Shown: piece by piece, positions 35,189 through 46,900 of the stretch | How positions within the stretch are numbered: the first letter of the stretch is position 1 | Layout of the letters: the number at the start of each line of letters is the position of its first letter | NCBI GenBank assembly: GCA_014529385.2 | Contig: CM043945.1 | Span: 1,955,312-2,019,311, forward strand | Direction: 5' to 3' | From: Adiantum capillus-veneris | Lineage: Eukaryota > Streptophyta > Polypodiopsida > Polypodiales > Pteridaceae | DNA length: 64,000 nt | The notes under the pieces: model-generated | What the model was told of the DNA's origin: nothing | The model's database searches: none | Seen by the model: only the letters and a program-made list of their open reading frames with translations | Made by a program: the position numbers and the translations under genes

Positions 35189-36086
35189 CTATGCCCATTT
35201 TCGCATGAACTGCAACCATGCGGGCTCTATAGGAGCATTTTCAAGTCCAACGTAGTCTGCGCACATGATTTCAAAATTCTGACTGGCATCCAAAAAATAT
35301 TGATTTTTATCTGCATCATTTCTAAGACCCACTCCATGATCGCCTAGAAGGTGAATCCCTGGATGAGGATAACTTACATTGCCCGATCTAGACGCATACA
35401 TCACAAATTTGTTGTCATTAGCGTACTCTAGATCGATCGGATCAACCCACATGTTGCCACTATGATGTGACAAAAAGGACCTTTGAAAGCTTTCCTGTCA
35501 AGGTATCGATCCGTAAAGTGACATGCTCCCAATTAGACAAATGCTCCCCCATTTTGCCAAGGTCCAAGTGTATAATCTCAAATTTGGTTCTTGCAGCACC
35601 ATTGAAAGGATAAAATAAAATACCCACAAGAGTAGGTAGATTGACAATCCTCACCTCATCTGCAGTGCCATCACTAGGAAGACCTATCCAATACTCATCA
35701 TCATCAAATCCACCTGTGGGTAAGTTTGATCCATCCCCTACGATCAATGTTTGTGCATTCTGTCCTTTTGAACAGAGCAAGGCCCCTTTACCAAAAACCT
35801 AATGTACTGATGTAGGAAAATAATGTTCTTTAGGGTGGAAGTAGATGATCAGTCCATATGTTCTGATAAGAGAGTTAAGTTGTTCTAGAGATGGAAATCC
35901 AGAGAGAGCAAACGAACTGTCTTGCAAGTGTGGCTCTAAGGTGATGCCAAAATTGACACTACTAGAAGAGGACCATAGAAAGTCAAGTTGTTCTGGTTCT
36001 ACAACTGAAACTTCAATGAGAGAAGAACTTGAAGTTCTTTTCAAGCATGGGACTAGGGCGGTGCCAGAATCAAAACTACAAGGCAA
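35189..36086 (-). pseudogene. DUF946/Vps62-family protein fragment
   Basis: Matches the plant DUF946 (Vps62-like) family by recall: SLIRTYGLIIYFHPKEHYFPTS, then KGALLCSKG, GGFDDDEYWIGLP, FYPFNGAARTKFE, GKMGEHLSNWEHVTLRID, DLEYANDNKFVMYASR and YPHPGIHLLGDH, ending EPAWLQFMRKW. A TAG stop replaces what is normally Trp after the HYFPTSVH block (near 35799), about 20 residues are missing before FYPF, and a frameshift lies near 35470. The C-terminal 60 or so residues are cut off at the junction with the dehydrogenase fragment. No introns are visible. Confidence 0.8.
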
Positions 36087-39000
36087 AATTCATGGACCTA
36101 CACATCAGAAAAGACCAGTGCAGGCAAGTAAAATAGGAAAAATTAAACGCTTTTGCACTCAATTTATGCAAATGTCTTTGCATCTTGATATGAGCTTAGA
36201 CTACACCTTTATTCATCTTTGAATTGGTGCGTCGACACTAGAGTCAACATAAAGGAAACTGAATCCATATTCCTGCTTATTCATGTTTTTGCTTATTCAT
36301 GTTCCTTCTTACATCCCGTGTGGAAGACGGGTTTACACACTGGTTATATATAATCCTCACTAGTTTTACCTACAGAACATGATACACGCTTTGAAAAGTG
36401 AGCACCCCAATATCAATTTAAGTAGCACACTTGTTGACAAGCTAGTATCCTCCTCCTCCTTTATTACAAAGCAATTTTTCTTTTTTATCTAGTATTTGAA
36501 ATTTTGCTCTCTCTGCTACTAGATCTTCTCGTGGCTTGGGTTGAGTTGGTTATGGATGAGGTGGCTCTCCCTACTTTTTCTTCCATCTCTCCTATGCTTC
36601 TGATTTAGACTTATATAAATTTCTTCTTTTCTTTCTTAGTGAGGATGAGTCCTCTAGAGCAGCTTGACGTGCAAGATCTTCTTTAGAATAGATGCAGCTT
36701 GGATGACGTGTTGCCTTAGAATCCGATTTCTCCTCACTAGTGGTTTTGGGATTTTGTTATGACTTTATACTTCCTCTTGAAACCATTGGAATTGGTCCTC
36801 CAACTGTCCTAGTAAAAGACTTATACAATCTTGCTCATTAGCTTCAAGAAATTGCTCCATCAAATCTATTGCATAGTAGGTTATTGAGGTAGCATAGCAT
36901 CTACATTCCTATACAACCTTTTCTTTGATTTAGATGAGGTAGCACAGGTAATCATCTCATGAAAAAAAGATCCAAAAAGGTGCATACTTTCAATCTTTTT
37001 CAGATGCTTCTGTCAGAGCATGGGAAACCCTACTGTCTAATTTGTGCACCTGCAAGCTTTCCCAAAAAGTTTCATGAGTAAAGCCGCAATGGGAGCCCTC
37101 TCTCTTTCCAAACCAAGTGTCTAATTGTAAACTCTTCAAACCTTTGCAGTAGAAATATGTCCTATTTTCTACTTTTGTAAGCTTGGTATGCCAGTTGTGC
37201 ATTTTTTTGTAGTTGTAGAGCATGTCCCTCTATACGTTGAGTAATCTAAACCCATGCTAACGGTTCCCATCTTGATCATCCATCTAAGCCAACAAATTCT
37301 CACTTATAGTCATCATGAGCTAATGGACCCTTTGGAATTCATATTCCTTTGGGCATAACGTGAAGATAACTATATAACTCAACCCTTGCTACCACCTTTT
37401 GCACATGATTATGCTATTGTATCTAGTGAAACCTCTCTAATAAGACCATTACCTTTACCTATTGGTCTAACTCATTCTTTTTTGTTTCGGTAATCACCAC
37501 AATGGCATAGCCTTTGAATGCCTCTTTATCTAAGAAAATTGTATATTTTGATGTGTTGATTCATTGTTCATTGTGCTGGCCATTACCACAGTGACATAAA
37601 CTTCAAGTGTTTATTTGTCTAACATACTAGTTATACCACTTTGACTTCTAGTAGTTCCAACTAAACTTGGTTTATCCTTGTCTTTCGTACCTCTTGTTTG
37701 TCTAGATTCTAATGTGATTGTTCCTTTAACACTAGTTCTGCAATTGGACACTCAAGTGTCTTGAAACGCTAAAGCGTCATGTTCTTTCTGCAACTTGTCA
37801 TAATTATTTGGTGAATCTAGAAAAAAGATTTATAGGTCTCACATTCGTGCCTTAAATTAGTTATGAAGTGAAGAACATAGCCAAATTTTAATTTTACCAA
37901 AATTAATACCAAATTAAGGTTATGGCGATAGGTTTTAAGATGGAAAATTCCTAAAAATTTAGTGCAATTTCAATCAAATTTCCATAGATTCAATATAACT
38001 TCTCATCAAAATAGGATTTTGAATAGATTTTAAGGTGTACGGATAGGCAAAAACTTATTTTAGCAAGAAATTGAGCTTCATAACTTAGCTATGAGGTTAG
38101 ATTTTTGTTATAATAAAAAACCTAGATCTTGAAAGCGTTGACGAAGAGAAACATTTTGGTATTTCAAGGCCTCTTTCATTAACATGATAAAGATAATGGA
38201 AAAACTTAAGGTCTATAATATATCTATACGCAAATACCCATCAATTAATTATTTTTTAAAGTTTCAAGCTCATGGGTATCTTGTAATTTAAGCTCATTTA
38301 AAAAATTATAGTACATAATTTCTTGGGAAAAAAACATTGCTATGAAAAACTAATGAAAGTGTGTATATAAATTTTTCAATTGTGTCTATATGAGGTCTTT
38401 GTATACAAATAAGTGAGATGAATGAAAAAATCCGAAAGTGGACTTTATTTTAAGGTTAATCTTTTATTTAAAAAATAAGAGTTATAACATGACAATTTTT
38501 GGAATATGACATAAATCACCAAATGTGGCATGCATAGCCATCAAATAATATCACCCTGAGTAATGGAGCTGTAGATCTAATATATATGCATCATAAGAAA
38601 TTAGATGAACTAAACGTTTTATGTGGTCGTTCATTGAGTTCATAAATGTTGCATATTTGACCCACACGACTTTTTATATTTAATTCTAGTCACAAAAATT
38701 AATTTTTTCTCATGGCAATTACAAAAATATCAAACACATATCTAAGTAATTACCATGGATTATTGCAAGCACCTTGCTCATTTTTTTCTTAGACTAGGGT
38801 ACGAGTTTTAGTGAAACATGGACTGTTGTTTTACGTAGGTGCTTTTCATGAGTGTAGTTAATATTGAGGTTGTGTACAAAAGTGATGGATTATAATTTTT
38901 ATGAGTACTTTGAATAGCATTTTATAAGTTTTCAAAAGTATTTCTTGAGATTTTTTCTAGATTTCATGTACCATTTTATTCAAATTCATGAAAAAAGGAC

Positions 39001-39104
39001 ACTAAATTGTCCTTTTTGGTACGAAACTAGCGTTAAACAAAAAAAAACAAAGACGTGTTGTTTTTGAATCGCCAGAGGAAAGAAACAGGATCGCAACAAC
39101 CACA
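36087..39104. other. No gene recognised; one possible coding relic
   Basis: Mostly AT-rich. Between about 36500 and 36960 the minus strand reads coding-like phrases across frames (LMEQFLEANEQDCISLLLGQL, LEDQFQWFQEE), perhaps a decayed gag; I do not recognise the family. From 37850 to 39050 only A/T-rich sequence with poly-T/A runs is seen. Confidence 0.3.
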
Positions 39105-39130
39105 TCATATACCGATTCTAGAGGGAGTAC

Positions 39131-39430
39131 ATGCTTTTTGTGGATAAGCTAAGGCCAACGATTGTAGAAAGGCTCTACTCCAATGTATGCTTTGTAAGCG
39201 TAACAAATTACCCAATTGTTGTAATGGAGATAGCACAGTATTTGCTACCAAGCCAAAATCAAAGAGATGCAAGGTTGCCATATCATGCACCAATTTCAAA
39301 CAGATTTATGTTTTTTGCGAATAAGCCAAGGCCAACGACCAAAGAAAGGCTCTACTCAAGTGTGGCAGTCATTTAGACCAAGGGAATAGCAAAGTATTTG
39401 CTACCACACTAAAATCCAAAAGATGCATAT
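39131..39430 (+). repeat. Imperfect tandem duplication (~160-180 bp unit)
   Basis: Blocks 'ctttttgtggataagctaag' (39133), 'aaggctctactc' (39169) and 'gtatttgctacca' (39238) recur in diverged form at 39311, 39347 and 39394. The offset falls from 177 to 156, implying a 21-base indel between copies. Non-coding. Confidence 0.75.
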
Positions 39431-40162
39431 GGACAATTAGGTATATGAGCATGTCCAAAAATGAGATTAATACGATCAAGTGCCCAATGACCATAATAAG
39501 CACAAACTCTTACGTGTCCGCACAAGGCTAGTAACTTAGCCCATGGTTGTCAACATAGAAATGTAGGCAGCAAAGAGGCCTTTCAAGCAAGTATGTCGTA
39601 ATGAACATCAATGGATCCATGGAGGTGAAAACACTTAAGTTCTTTGAAGCAAACACAAACCTTGCAATCAGATTAGGTTCACCATAAAAACATTGTATCG
39701 CCTTGGACATAAAGTGATCAATGTGTCCTACATCCCAAGGAAATAATGAAGGTTGAAATTGTATGAAGCCATAATAATAGATTGAACTATGTGGATGTAC
39801 ATGCATGCAGTGGCCATGTGGAAAGCTTTCGGTAATTGATCTTGCAAGTGCGTGCGGACACACGCGTGCACACACTCTCCCCAATTTTAAAAAAATGGTT
39901 TGAGCTATTGGAAGGATAACAATTGAAAAGTCATTAGGCCACAGTGAGGAGGAGGCTTTTTCTTTCAATCAATCCTCCCATGCTTAAAAATAACCCCTTG
40001 TTACACCTTCAAAAACCAGAATTTGGAAAATTTAAAGATAAGCGTAGTTTATATTGAAATTGTTTCAATACTAATTTCCTTTGACTTTTCATCCCTAAAC
40101 TTTTTTTAGTAGTGAGGAAATTTTCACACAGGTCTGGTGGGATTGCTCTCGTTTAGTGCGAG
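39431..40162. other. No gene recognised
   Basis: A 146-residue minus-strand open frame (39528-39968) exists but has no recognisable domain and no supporting context. It lies downstream of the IQD gene. Confidence 0.35.
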
Positions 40163-40242
40163 ATATAAATTAAAGGAGGGGAGCGGCCGCGGCCCGGCGT
40201 GCCCTACCCGACTCCGAAAACAAAACAAAATATAAATTAAAG
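40163..40242. repeat. GC-rich insert between 13-bp direct repeats
   Basis: ATATAAATTAAAG occurs at 40163-40175 and 40230-40242. Between them is a 54-base segment whose first 40 bases are strikingly GC-rich (contains GCGGCCGCGGCCCGG) in an otherwise AT-rich region. Its nature is unknown. Confidence 0.7.
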
Positions 40243-40410
40243 CCATACGTCTTACGTCTAGGCGAATCTAAGAACTGCTGCTACATTCTGTGCTGCAAGA
40301 GTTATTTTTCCAAATATATATTACAGTAAGAAAATACTACTCATTTTTAAAATTAAAAAAACATGCCAAATATTTACAGAGTAGGAAGGATGGAAGAGCA
40401 CTCATTTTTA

Positions 40411-40956
40411 TTAGAGTAGCAAGTTGGAGGGTTGAAGATGTGGAGACGCAACATGATGCAATCTACTACTAGACATAGCATGATGATGATGATGATGCTG
40501 ATGAGTATTGTTCAAGTGCTGCAAAGTCATTGAGGAAGAGTAAGGGGATCGAGAGGCAGGAGGAGTGCCAACACGGTCCATCTCAATGATTTTGATTGCC
40601 GGATCGTCGTCGCTGTTGATGAGGTCATGAAGAAGGGAATGGGAAGCATTATCCTCATACTCCACATCTGCTAACTCATGGTGTGATCCGTACATGTGCC
40701 CATACATCATAGGATCGTCCTCATCATCTCTGTCACGACGCTCGTCTCTGCTCTCCCATAGTGCGGCTGCATTACTCTCCCACACAGATGTTGCCCCATG
40801 TGCTGCCATCCACCCCTCTAGCCAGCTCCAATCTCTGTGCAGCTTCTCTGGCTCTGCTTCATGGAATGATGACTTGTTTGTCTTCTGTTGTTGTGCTTGG
40901 TAATACTCACTTGGCATCCTTCGAGTTGGTGTTCCAATTGATCTTGTTGGAGTCCT
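40411..40956 (-). CDS. IQD exon 5
   Basis: 181 codons and stop, acceptor AATGGCAG|AGGACT. Includes [25 protein letters not shown], the IKIIEMD motif of the C-terminal region and a His run (QHHHHHHA). Intron 4 is 512 bases. Confidence 0.9.
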   Translation of the reverse strand, partial: RTPTRSIGTPTRRMPSEYYQAQQQKTNKSSFHEAEPEKLHRDWSWLEGWMAAHGATSVWESNAAALWESRDERRDRDDEDDPMMYGHMYGSHHELADVEYEDNASHSLLHDLINSDDDPAIKIIEMDRVGTPPASRSPYSSSMTLQHLNNTHQHHHHHHAMSSSRLHHVASPHLQPSNLLL

Positions 40957-43900
40957 CTGCCATTCACAAAGCAAAGAGGTGTAAATAATTGATTGGAATA
41001 AGCAGCATACATATGTTACATACGCGCACGAGTGCACACACACTAATGCGTGCGTGTGTGAATGTATGTGCATGCATGTGTCGAGTGTGGAAACCGCACC
41101 GTACGTGTATGTTGAACATACATCTGCATCAATGCACATGACAACATGGACACAAGCAAGCATGTACACGTGCACATCCAACAACTGAGGGCATCCCCCC
41201 CTCTCCCTCTCTTCCCCCACACACACGGATACATGTCCCACCTGCATAACCTTTTCACACTTGCATGCATGCCAGTATGCAAACACACGAATGTGTGCAT
41301 GTATATGCACAAAAGGAAGATCTGCCATAGCTTGTGTGGATAGACACATGCACTTTTCCCTTTTCTTTTAATGCTGAGATATAGAGAGGTTACAGACTTT
41401 CCATTGCAATGCAACACCTTCACCTTGCAAGAGGCATTACCTGACTAAAGAGGGGTTCCACGCCATACCTGATTATTTTCTGCATAAGATAAGGCCTTTT
41501 GCCTCAGGGCCAAGGCATGTTGCTTTTTCAATGCCTTCATCTCAATTTCTTCTTTGGAAAGTGCACTATTATCCCAATCTCTGGAGTCTTCTGACTACAT
41601 TGAAAGGAAGAAACCATGAGAACAAACCACTACAGATTAATGATGCTTAAATATTCTGGATAAGGCAAAATTTCTCAAATAGTGAATGAGAGAGAGAGAG
41701 AGAGAGAGAAATGAAATGAAATGAAATGTTATATTAACGTCTTCAAAAGGCCAAAATTAACTATGAGACAATTTGTTACAAAATGGTGAATCTAATACCA
41801 TGTCTAGGTACAAAAGAACTAGAACAAAGAGTCAAACACCACTGGATCATCTACATTTTCAGCCATTCGTGGTGCATCCTGAGGGTCAAAATTAGGCCTA
41901 ACAGGTGGCTGGTCATGCTGAAATTTCACCCTTTTATGGTCATGCTTTGAGGCACAATTGTTTTAAAGCAGCCTTGCCTCATTAAAAACAACATCCCTGC
42001 TGCGTATAACCCTTTTGAGCTGAGGTAACCAAATCCTGTAACCCATTTCGCCTTCTTCACCATATCCCATGAAGAGGCCTTTAATGGACTTCGCATCTAG
42101 TTTACTCCTCAACTCAGGTCTAACATGCACAAAAGCTTCGCAACCAGACCAAACCTCTTCAAGGATGTCACCTTTCAAAGACATGTGAGGGGATCGATTG
42201 CATATATGCACTGCAGTTTTCAAAGCTTCTCCCCAAAATCCATGAGAGAGATTAGCTGTGGACAGCATGCATCTCACCCTCTCACAAAGTGTCCTATTGA
42301 ATCTTTTAGCCACACCATTAGAAGAGGGGTTGTATGGCACAGTAAGCTCCCTCTTAATGCCCAAATTTTCACGAAACTTGTTAAATTCAGCACTTGTGTA
42401 CTCGCACAGTAAGCTCCCTCTTAATGCCCAAATTTTCACGAAACTTGTTAAATTCAGCACTTGTGTACTCCCCCCCATTGTCTGTACGCAAGCATTTTAG
42501 CTTTCTACCTGTTTGGGTGGTCACAAATGCATGAAATCTCTTAAACGCAGCAAAGGCTTCATCCTTAGACTTAAGCAAATAAACCCAAATTTTCCTAGAA
42601 TGATCATCAACAAAGGAGACAAAATAACATGCACCACCCATGGACTTAATAGGCATGCTACATACATCAGAATGTACAAGATCAAACACACAAGATTTAC
42701 GAGAGACACCAAAGTAATAAGAACGCTTTACTTGCTTGCCATATTGACATTCATTACAAAAGTCAAGCTTTGTGCCTTTAGCATCAAGCTTGTTCAAAGT
42801 ACAAAGCTTAGAAAGGCCCTTTTGGCTCATATGGCCAAGCCTCTTGTGCCACAACTCCATGTGAGAGTTAATTTCAGCCAATGCAATAAACTTGCCCAAC
42901 ACGGCTTTTCCATGCATGCAGTAAAGTGTCCCTTTCTTTGTGCCCTTTACAATCAGCCTTGAGCCTTTGGTCATTTTCCATGACCCTCTCTCAAACACGA
43001 TGCTGTAACCATGCATATCCATCTGACCAACAAAAAGCAAACTCTTCTTGATTCCCGGCACATATCGAACATCATGCAAGACAAGCTCATTTGTGCCATC
43101 TATGGAGAGATGCACAGTGCCAATACCCTCAATGGAACATGCATGATTGTTTCCAAGGTATACATGGCTACGCTTGCCCGCATCAAAAGTAGAGAAACAC
43201 TCCTTGATAAGAGTCACATGAAATGAAGCACCGGAATCAACAATCCAAGTCTGAGACAATGCATCATTGATAGTCAACAAAGCATCAATAAGATCACTCT
43301 TGGTGATCTGCATGTCCTGTGAATGAACATTTAGAGAGGCATTAAAGTCATAAGCATCATCATCTGACAAAGTGGCACATAAGATGTCATCTACATCTGA
43401 CAAAGTGGCACATAAGATGTCATCTACATCTGACAACTCCTCAATCACGACACTAGAAACCGCATTGGCCTTCTCTTTGCACATAAGATGTCATCTACAT
43501 CTGACAGCTCCTCAATCACGACACTAGAAGCCGCATTGGCCTTCTCTTTGTCCTTTGAGCTATCTTGTGCATCTGCCTTGACTTCCTTCTTCTCTTTCTT
43601 TTTGTCTCCGCCATTCTTTTTCCTTTCTAACTCAACTTTATAGTACCTGCAATCGGGTTTCTTGTGACCTTTTCTGCCACATTGATAGCAAGTCACATCA
43701 CCCTTGCCTTTGCTTGCATTTCCCCTTTCTTTACTCTTACTCTTACTCCTTTGTGCATAAGCATTCTTCTTTTCTGTCCTGCCTCTAACCATGTTGGCAG
43801 AGCTACCTTCCTCTCCACTTGCTTTCCTCCTGATTTCTTTATTCAAGATAGAACCCCTAACACCATCAAAGGTCAAATTGGGGTTATTGGACAACGAAAC

Positions 43901-46900
43901 CACCAAAGTTTCCCATGACTCAGGTAAGGTCATAAGCAAGAAGATAGTTTTCAGCTTATCATCAAATGGGGGCAAGCCAAAATCCTGTAACTACGACAAA
44001 GTACCTACGAATAATGACAAGTGCTCTGCCGCGCTCTTGGACTCATCTAGTTGCATGCCAACAAGTTTTCGCATCAAGTGCACCTGGTTGATAGGCGGCG
44101 TATTTTCATACATTCCCTTCAACTTCTCCCACACCTCAAAAGCAGTCGTGACACCTTTCACATCAATGACCGTCTCATCGGTCATGGCCATTTTAATGTA
44201 AGTAACGGCCATCCTGTTCATGCTAACCCATGCTTCATCAGTCATATTCTGTGGCTTCACCTGTTCAAGTGCCCCTTCGCAATCCTTAAGAAATAGGATT
44301 CCTTGAATCATGTCTTTCCAAAGACCAAAACCTGTACCATCGAACCTCCTAATCTCGAAGAGGTTCTTCACATCCGAAGAAGATGAGGCCATAGTTGCAC
44401 GAAATAAGAGGGATAATATGCTGAATTTTTGGGCAAACTGCGCAAAAATCAGAGTATAGCCTCACAGAGATGTGCACTACAGCTCCAAATGGTCACAGGA
44501 GCAATTTGAGACAAAACAGGTCGATTTGGGCACAAAATTCAATTTCTGAAATTTATCCGCAGGAAATTTCAGCGAGCGAATTTGTGCTCGAAAACAACAA
44601 ATTTAGTTGTTTTTAGCCTCAGAAGATATACATAAGGCTAATATACAGCCTTTAGAAACATATAAGCGCAAAAGCCCCAATTTGTAGCATCAAAATTGCA
44701 TGAAATTGAGTCACAAATGGTCATACATCGACAAAATTTGTCAAATGTGTGTAGATTGCATCAATTTGACTTTCCCGAATGTAATCGCACCATAAAAACA
44801 CTTGCAAAAACCTGCGTAAATATGAAATTTGCTTAAAACACTTGTTTTAGGGCTTGTTTTACGGCAATTTCAAGGTTTTCGGGTAGCGGGGACTTAGCAA
44901 AAGTATTCCCACACCTTAATACATCATTTGCAAAACCTGTATTTTGCTGTCATAACCTGTAATTTCCTGTTTTTGACCTAATTTCAGCCTGTTTTAGGTC
45001 AATTTTGGTTGCCGGGAGCTCTCTAGTGTCCAGGGACGAGTCCTTTGGGCGACGAAATTGCAAAATCTCGCGTGAAAGTTGACCTTCTTGGCTGAAATTC
45101 AGTGTTTGCAGGTTTGGGGGCAAACCCTAATCGGGCTCTAATACCAGTTGATGAGCGCGCGGCAGTGTGTGCAAGTGAAAGAGCACGCGAGAAAGTACAG
45201 TGTGTGCAGAGAGGGGAGGCAAAGGCCAGCAGGAGAGGAAGCGCTAGCAGAAGAGAGAGAGCTCAAGTTTTTTGGGAAAACTCAATAAGTGAGTTTTGGT
45301 TTTCCCACTTTTATTATAAGTGACCTTTAAAAACTATGTCCAGGTTCAAATATGAACCTGGACAAAGTATAAAAATGTACAAAAAGGGGTTATTTAGGCC
45401 TTTAACCCAACAAGATACTACTACTAGAATCCTCGTCTGCACTCTGGATGTCGAGAGAGTATGGCTTAAATCCTCTGTTGTAGTCTCTGTCGATGCTGTG
45501 TAGCCCCTCTCCTCAATCATGATCATCCGGATCTCCGTAGCTCCAGTGCTCGGTCGATGAGAGTGCCGGTAGTGGACGAATGAGTGTGGGCTGAGCTCTA
45601 CAGTGATGGCTGCTCCTCTGGCTGTCCCATAGCTAGTGAAAAGAAATCTGTAATCTGTCTCTAGGACTGTCTCTCTCTATCTCTCCCTGGTAGTAAAGTG
45701 TCTATATATTTGTGTAACTCAAGTAGATATAGCCCAAGACATCTCTGATCCTCATAACTCATGACCCTAGAGAAAGGACCGAACCCTCTCTGAATAAGCA
45801 GTGGAAACGGCCCCGTATCTCATAGTACAGTGTGCAATGACATATTTAATGTAGCTCTGTCTCTGGCTCTAGCTAGCATAAGCAACATATCCTGCTGTCT
45901 GCTGGTATCCTTCTGAATCTACCAGTCTCAATCTCTAGCTGATGTGAGGATGTGCGTATCTGACCAATGGCACACCACAAACCATGAGACATATGTGTGT
46001 CCATGTAGTTGGGTCGAATCACAAACCTATCTCCTGTGAGGTGGAGAAGATGCTCTCTATAGAAAGCTATCTTTGTGCCCAACTCCTGTGGCCGCTCTAT
46101 CCATGTCCTCTTGGTATCCAGCTGAATCAGGTCCTGACGAATGAGTCTAGTAATTTCCATCCGTGTAAGAGACATCGAGGGTGCCTTAAGAGAGTACTGG
46201 AAAGGAGGCAGCCTGTCCATGGTGAAGCCATGCGTCTGAAACCATGATGTCATCTGTGCAACCAGCATGAAGTGTCCCCCCTGAAGAGCTAACTGTCTCG
46301 AAGACTCAAGGGCCAATCTAGCATATCTATCTCTAGTAGTATCCCACAAGCTGTGCACACAGGAGACTGATCTGGTAAGCGCCTCAATCTCCATAGGAGA
46401 GGCACCTAGCTCTGCTCAAATGATAGCGTGGGGTACGAAGGCCTTGGCTCTGATCAGTCGAGAGATCATAGATACCAAGGGCCTCTCCATACATCTCCAA
46501 CCATCCTGGCCTACAGAAGGTCCCCATATCTTCACCCCATACAACATAGCTAAGGCTACTAAAGTATCAAAGAGCCGTAACTTTGTCCAAAGTTCCTGGA
46601 ACTGAACCTGCGAACACATCCTCTCCAAGCCTCCCAAGGCCGCAAAAGCTCTAGTCAGTCTAATCTTTGCTACTCTCCCCAAAGAAAACCTCGGCCCAGT
46701 GAAGACAACCCCAAGGTAAGTGTATGCATCAGTATACTCTACAATCTCCTGACCATATGTGAAAGTCGGTGCTGATCTCTTGATCCACTCTGGTGTGGTG
46801 TTAAACACCATAACCTTGGTTTTACCAAGGTTTACAGACAATCCACTATCCTCTGCAAAACTGTGTAATGCATCCAACTGTCGTTGCATACCCTCTGGTG

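Larger units (their letters stand above)
41830..45412 (-). mobile_element. Ty1/copia element, 3' half missing
   Basis: In minus orientation: 5' LTR (45149-45412), primer site, gag (44392-43445), protease and integrase (43484-41963), and a linker toward RT ending at about 41830, where LINE sequence begins. RT, RNase H and the 3' LTR are absent. Similar in gag and zinc-knuckle style to Tnt1-like copias but a different family from the element at 27494-32644. Three short tandem duplications lie in its coding part. Confidence 0.85.

Noticed and set aside
39528-39968. 146-residue minus-strand open frame
   Set aside because: No domain, no upstream signals, AT-rich surroundings; could be chance.
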